A DNA stretch of 64,000 nt from UBA2387 sp019454665 (GTDB lineage Bacteria; Armatimonadota; Fimbriimonadia; Fimbriimonadales; Fimbriimonadaceae), in contig BTVX01000010.1 of the NCBI GenBank assembly GCA_045862995.1, positions 1-64,000 of the forward strand, read 5' to 3'. Positions within the stretch are counted from its first letter, which is position 1; each line of letters starts with the position of its first letter. Positions 61,398-64,000 of this stretch are shown here, one piece after another. Below the pieces are notes generated by a model. That model was not told the origin of the DNA and ran no database searches. It saw only the letters and a program-made list of their open reading frames with translations. The position numbers were made by a program, and so were the translations under genes.

Positions 61398-61420
61398 CCC
61401 TCCCCAAAACTTGGGGAGGG
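61398..61420. repeat. Perfect inverted repeat between speD and speE
   Basis: Ten-bp arms CCCTCCCCAA and TTGGGGAGGG with a 3-nt loop. It lacks a T-tract, so termination would be inefficient. It may lower speE expression or be a dispersed palindrome. Confidence 0.75.
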
Positions 61421-61439
61421 AGAACGCATGCCGCCGACC

Positions 61440-61495
61440 CCCTGAACCCTGAACCCTGAACCCTGAACCCTGAACCCTGAACCCTGAACCCTGAG
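61440..61495 (+). repeat. Heptanucleotide tandem repeat (CCCTGAA)x7 plus CCCTGAG
   Basis: Seven perfect CCCTGAA units and one CCCTGAG end 3 nt before the speE ATG. The repeat occupies the place where a Shine-Dalgarno would lie. Confidence 0.95.
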
Positions 61496-61498
61496 CCC

Positions 61499-62434
61499 AT
61501 GTCCTTCATGACCCAAAACACCGGAATGTTCGTGTGCGAGACGCACACCGAGGCTGCCGTCTGGCAATACACCGTGGACAAGTTCCTGGTCGCCGGCAAG
61601 ACCCCCTACCAGGAGTACCAAATCTGCGAGGTGCCCCGCTTCGGCAAGACGCTCTTCCTCGATTACCACATCCAGTCCTCGATCATGGACGAATACGTCT
61701 TCCACGAGTGCATGAGCCAGCCCGCCATGATGCTCCACCCCAACCCCAAGAAGGTGATGGTGGCTGGGGGCGGCGAGGGCGCGACGCTCCGCGAGGCCCT
61801 GCGCCACCCGACCGTCGAAGAAGCCGTGATGGTGGACATTGACGAGGAACTCGTCAACATGGTGAAGGAGCACATGCCCGAGTGGCACCAAGGCGCGTTC
61901 GAAGACCCGCGCACCACGCTCCTGCACACCGACGCGCGCAAGTACCTCGCCGAGAACAAGGGCGCGAACTTCGACGTGATCCTCAGCGACCTGCCCAACC
62001 CCATTGACGGTGGTCCGGCGGTGTACCTGTTCACCAAGGAGTACTTCCAGATCTGCGCCGACGCGATGAGCGAGGACGGCGTCTTCGCCATGCAGGCGGG
62101 ATGCGCCAACGAGAACTACCCGCAATGCTTCGCGTGCTGCCACGCCACGCTCGAAGCGATGAAGGAGTTCTTCCCCCACGTCGCGGGCTACTACGGCATC
62201 GTCACGACGTTCTTCATGCCTTGGGGCTTCATTCTGGCCAGCAAGAAGCACGACCCGCTCGCGTTCACGCTCGACCAACTGGAGAAGCGGTTCAAGGAGC
62301 GAAACGTGGTCAACCGGTATTACACTCCCCGGTTCCACCACGCGATGTTCACGTTGCCCGAGTACATGCACCGCGCCATCGAAGAGCACGGCCGAGTCCT
62401 CACCGACGCCGAACCGTACGTTTGGACAGCGTAA
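61499..62434 (+). CDS. speE: Spermidine synthase
   Basis: A 311-residue aminopropyltransferase moving the aminopropyl group of decarboxylated SAM to putrescine. The SAM-binding motif AGGGEGATLREALRHP, the acidic VMVDIDEELVNMVKEHMPEW and the catalytic region DVILSDLPNPIDGGPAVYLF are intact. The ATG at 61499 is preceded by a heptamer repeat and lacks a Shine-Dalgarno. It is the second gene after the speD promoter, 137 bp downstream of speD. Confidence 0.95.
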   Translation: MSFMTQNTGMFVCETHTEAAVWQYTVDKFLVAGKTPYQEYQICEVPRFGKTLFLDYHIQSSIMDEYVFHECMSQPAMMLHPNPKKVMVAGGGEGATLREALRHPTVEEAVMVDIDEELVNMVKEHMPEWHQGAFEDPRTTLLHTDARKYLAENKGANFDVILSDLPNPIDGGPAVYLFTKEYFQICADAMSEDGVFAMQAGCANENYPQCFACCHATLEAMKEFFPHVAGYYGIVTTFFMPWGFILASKKHDPLAFTLDQLEKRFKERNVVNRYYTPRFHHAMFTLPEYMHRAIEEHGRVLTDAEPYVWTA

Positions 62435-62444
62435 CCGCAACGCA

Positions 62445-63365
62445 TCAGCCCGACGTGTAGAGCCCTCCCGAGAGGTACCGCAGACCCGAATCGCACATGA
62501 GGGTCGCCACCCGCTTGCCGGGGCCGAGCCGCTCGGCCACACGCAGGGCGGCGAACACGTTCGCACCGCACGAGAAGCCGCCCCAGAGCCCCTCGATCCG
62601 AGTCAATCGGCGAGCGGTCTCGGCGGCCTCGTCGTCGGTGACCGACACCACTTCGTCCATCAGGTCGGTGCGCGTGAGCGGCGTGACGTAGCCCACGCCC
62701 ATTCCTTCCAGCCGGTGCCCGCCCGTCGGAGCGAGCCCGGCAAGCGGGCGGCTGTTCGCGGGTTCCACACCCACGCACCAGACGTCCGGCGAAGCCCCCT
62801 TGAACGCCTTGGCGTTGCCCGAGAAGCACCCGCCCGTCCCTACGGCAGACACGAATGCATCCGGCGCGCCGCCTAGGGCCGCCATCGTCTCGGAGGCCAT
62901 GGCCTCGTAAGCCGCAGCGTTGTCGGGGTTGCGGAACTGGTCCGTCCAAACGTGGTCGGGCTCTTGGCAGATCTCCAAGGTCCGTTCGCGCATGCGCTCG
63001 AACAACTCCTTGGTGATCATGCGGCCCTCGGCATGGACCAGGTCCAGCGTCGCGCCGTAGGCGCGCATCGTGTCGAGCTTCGCCTGGTCGAACGCGTTCG
63101 ACGAAACGAGGTGGGCGCGATAGCCCAGCCGCGCGCACACCATAGCCAGCGAACTGCCCGTACTGCCGCCCGTGTACTCGACCACCGTTCCACCCGGACG
63201 CAGTTGGCCCCGCTCGACGAGACCCCGGACCATCGAAACGGCCATGCGGTCCTTCATGCTGCCCGTCGGGTTGGCGCCTTCGCACTTGACCCAGATTTCC
63301 GCATGCTGGGGGCCGACGAGCCGCTGCAACCGCACGAGCGGGGTGTTGCCGATGCCGGGAATCAC
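62445..63365 (-). CDS. PLP-dependent cysteine synthase family protein
   Basis: A 306-residue fold-type II PLP enzyme. Lys38 (PTGSMKDR) forms the Schiff base; TGGSTGSSLAM is the substrate loop and GTGGCFSG the phosphate-binding loop. It matches O-acetylserine sulfhydrylases (CysK/CysM), forming cysteine from O-acetylserine and sulfide. Which of the two, or a cystathionine-synthase-like relative, cannot be decided. The start is GTG 63365. A TAGCAT box ends 6 nt before it. It converges with speE. Confidence 0.9.
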   Translation of the reverse strand: MIPGIGNTPLVRLQRLVGPQHAEIWVKCEGANPTGSMKDRMAVSMVRGLVERGQLRPGGTVVEYTGGSTGSSLAMVCARLGYRAHLVSSNAFDQAKLDTMRAYGATLDLVHAEGRMITKELFERMRERTLEICQEPDHVWTDQFRNPDNAAAYEAMASETMAALGGAPDAFVSAVGTGGCFSGNAKAFKGASPDVWCVGVEPANSRPLAGLAPTGGHRLEGMGVGYVTPLTRTDLMDEVVSVTDDEAAETARRLTRIEGLWGGFSCGANVFAALRVAERLGPGKRVATLMCDSGLRYLSGGLYTSG

Positions 63366-63371
63366 ACCGCG

Positions 63372-63377
63372 ATGCTA
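63372..63377 (-). promoter_or_regulatory. Candidate leaderless -10 box (TAGCAT) for the cysteine synthase gene
   Basis: On the minus strand TAGCAT ends 6 nt before GTG 63365. It includes the stop codon of the GGDEF gene. Confidence 0.35.
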
Positions 63378-64000
63378 CCTGTCCGTGGGGCTGGCGGCGA
63401 CCACGCGATTGCGCCCCGTTTCCTTGGCTCGATAGAGCGCGCCATCGGCCAAAGCGATCAGGGCCGCAGCATCCGAGGCGAGCCGCGAGTCGGCGACTCC
63501 GGCGCTGACCGTGACCGGTATTCCATCCACCGCGACGGACTCGGCGACCCGCGCGCGCATCCGCTCCGCGACCTGGATCGCCGCTTCGATGCCGATGCCC
63601 GGCAAGACGACGAGGAACTCTTCGCCTCCGAACCGCCCAAGCGTGTCCGCTTCACGGATGGACTCGGCAAGCGAGCCCACGACGCTTCGCAGCACCTCGT
63701 CGCCCACCAAGTGGCCATGTAGGTCGTTGATCCGCTTGAAACGGTCTACGTCCACCATGATCGCGGCAACCTCGCACTCGGAACCGGCGAGACTCCGGCT
63801 CAGGGCCGACACGATCGCCCCGTGGTTGAGCAATCCGGTCAGCGAGTCGCGACGGGCCTGCTCGATCAACTCTCCCTGCGCCGCCTGCAGGTGTTGGTTC
63901 AAGTCCACGACGCGTTGCATCAGCCGGCTCCGTTCGACGAGAAGCGAGACCTGGCCCGCGATCCTAAGGAAGACCTCTTGATGAGCGTCGCGGTACGTTC
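63375..64000 (-). CDS. GGDEF diguanylate cyclase, 5' end beyond the window
   Basis: A partial gene: the frame stays open to base 64000. The visible ~208 residues end a likely GAF-type sensor (TYRDAHQEVFLRIAGQVSLL, then a coiled-coil linker ERSRLMQRVVDLNQHLQAA) followed by a GGDEF domain: RDSLTGLLNHGAI, VDVDRFKRINDLHGHLVGDE, and the active-site GRFGGEEF, an active-type variant. It should make cyclic di-GMP from GTP. The EAL-HDOD protein at 7488 may be a partner in the same network. The internal ATG at 63920 is not the true start. Confidence 0.9.
   Translation of the reverse strand, partial: TYRDAHQEVFLRIAGQVSLLVERSRLMQRVVDLNQHLQAAQGELIEQARRDSLTGLLNHGAIVSALSRSLAGSECEVAAIMVDVDRFKRINDLHGHLVGDEVLRSVVGSLAESIREADTLGRFGGEEFLVVLPGIGIEAAIQVAERMRARVAESVAVDGIPVTVSAGVADSRLASDAAALIALADGALYRAKETGRNRVVAASPTDR

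Noticed and set aside
61398..61420. Palindrome after speD as a strong intrinsic terminator
   Set aside because: It is followed by AGAACGC, not a U-run, and speE, the partner of speD, has no other visible promoter.

Overview
The window is a high-GC, gene-dense bacterial chromosome segment with 63 recognisable coding features and no rRNA, tRNA or CRISPR array. The gene set suggests Armatimonadota, probably a Fimbriimonadia-type organism. The signs are a TTG-started type II/IV prepilin-like protein with the RKAFTLIELLVV leader, two PEP-CTERM surface proteins, a very long SLBB polysaccharide-export protein, GH116 and GH51 glycosidases, and a free-standing C-terminal half of MetH. The placement is inference; no marker tree could be run. 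Many genes start at GTG or TTG. Several have a TANNNT box only 5-9 nt before the start codon and no Shine-Dalgarno, which points to leaderless transcripts.

Layout. 1-261: three copies of a ~45-bp repeat. 262-9552: alpha/beta hydrolase and GH116 glucosidase (divergent), PEP-CTERM protein, zinc alcohol dehydrogenase, argG, CHRD/PEP-CTERM protein, EAL-HDOD protein and a methyltransferase. 9628-15086: SLBB exporter facing rimI-tsaD, then an endonuclease/phosphatase-fold protein. 15312-16121: Panacea-type toxin-antitoxin pair. 16260-24525: respiratory complex I membrane arm nuoH-J-K-L-M-[UroD-like gene]-N, with nuoI and nuoA-G absent. 24607-28235: prepilin-like protein, two small membrane proteins, metH C-terminal half. 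28414-34703: ispDF, UPF0182 membrane protein, GH51 arabinofuranosidase. 34786-37200: an accessory locus in which a gene interrupted by one in-frame TGA lies between a membrane-protein 3' end and its decayed copy. 38104-43688: spc-type ribosomal operon (rpsN to rplO, secY, adk, map) with its own strong promoter. 43852-46942: phosphodiester glycosidase and a restriction-modification island (HTH-D12 adenine methyltransferase facing a NotI-type endonuclease). 47005-50749: hisG, a secreted protein, pyrG and a transposase-like protein without its HUH motif. 50927-51938: a promoter-driven three-gene operon resembling a toxin-antitoxin module. 52037-60291: small protein, membrane protein, pheT without the OB domain, DUF1998 helicase, tatC and a secreted Gly/Pro-rich protein. 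60511-62434: a near-consensus promoter, a ~200-nt hairpin-rich leader, speD and speE (spermidine synthesis). 62445-64000: PLP-dependent cysteine synthase and the 3' part of a GGDEF diguanylate cyclase.

Core metabolism (arginine, histidine, CTP, isoprenoids, methionine, polyamines, cysteine), translation, secretion (SecY, TatC) and respiration dominate. The accessory genes cluster at 15.3-16.1, 34.8-37.2, 44.9-46.9 and 50.3-51.9 kb. The observations most worth following are the structured speD leader, the NotI-like R-M island with candidate operator palindromes, the TGA-split gene with its flanking duplication, and the UroD-like gene inside the nuo operon.
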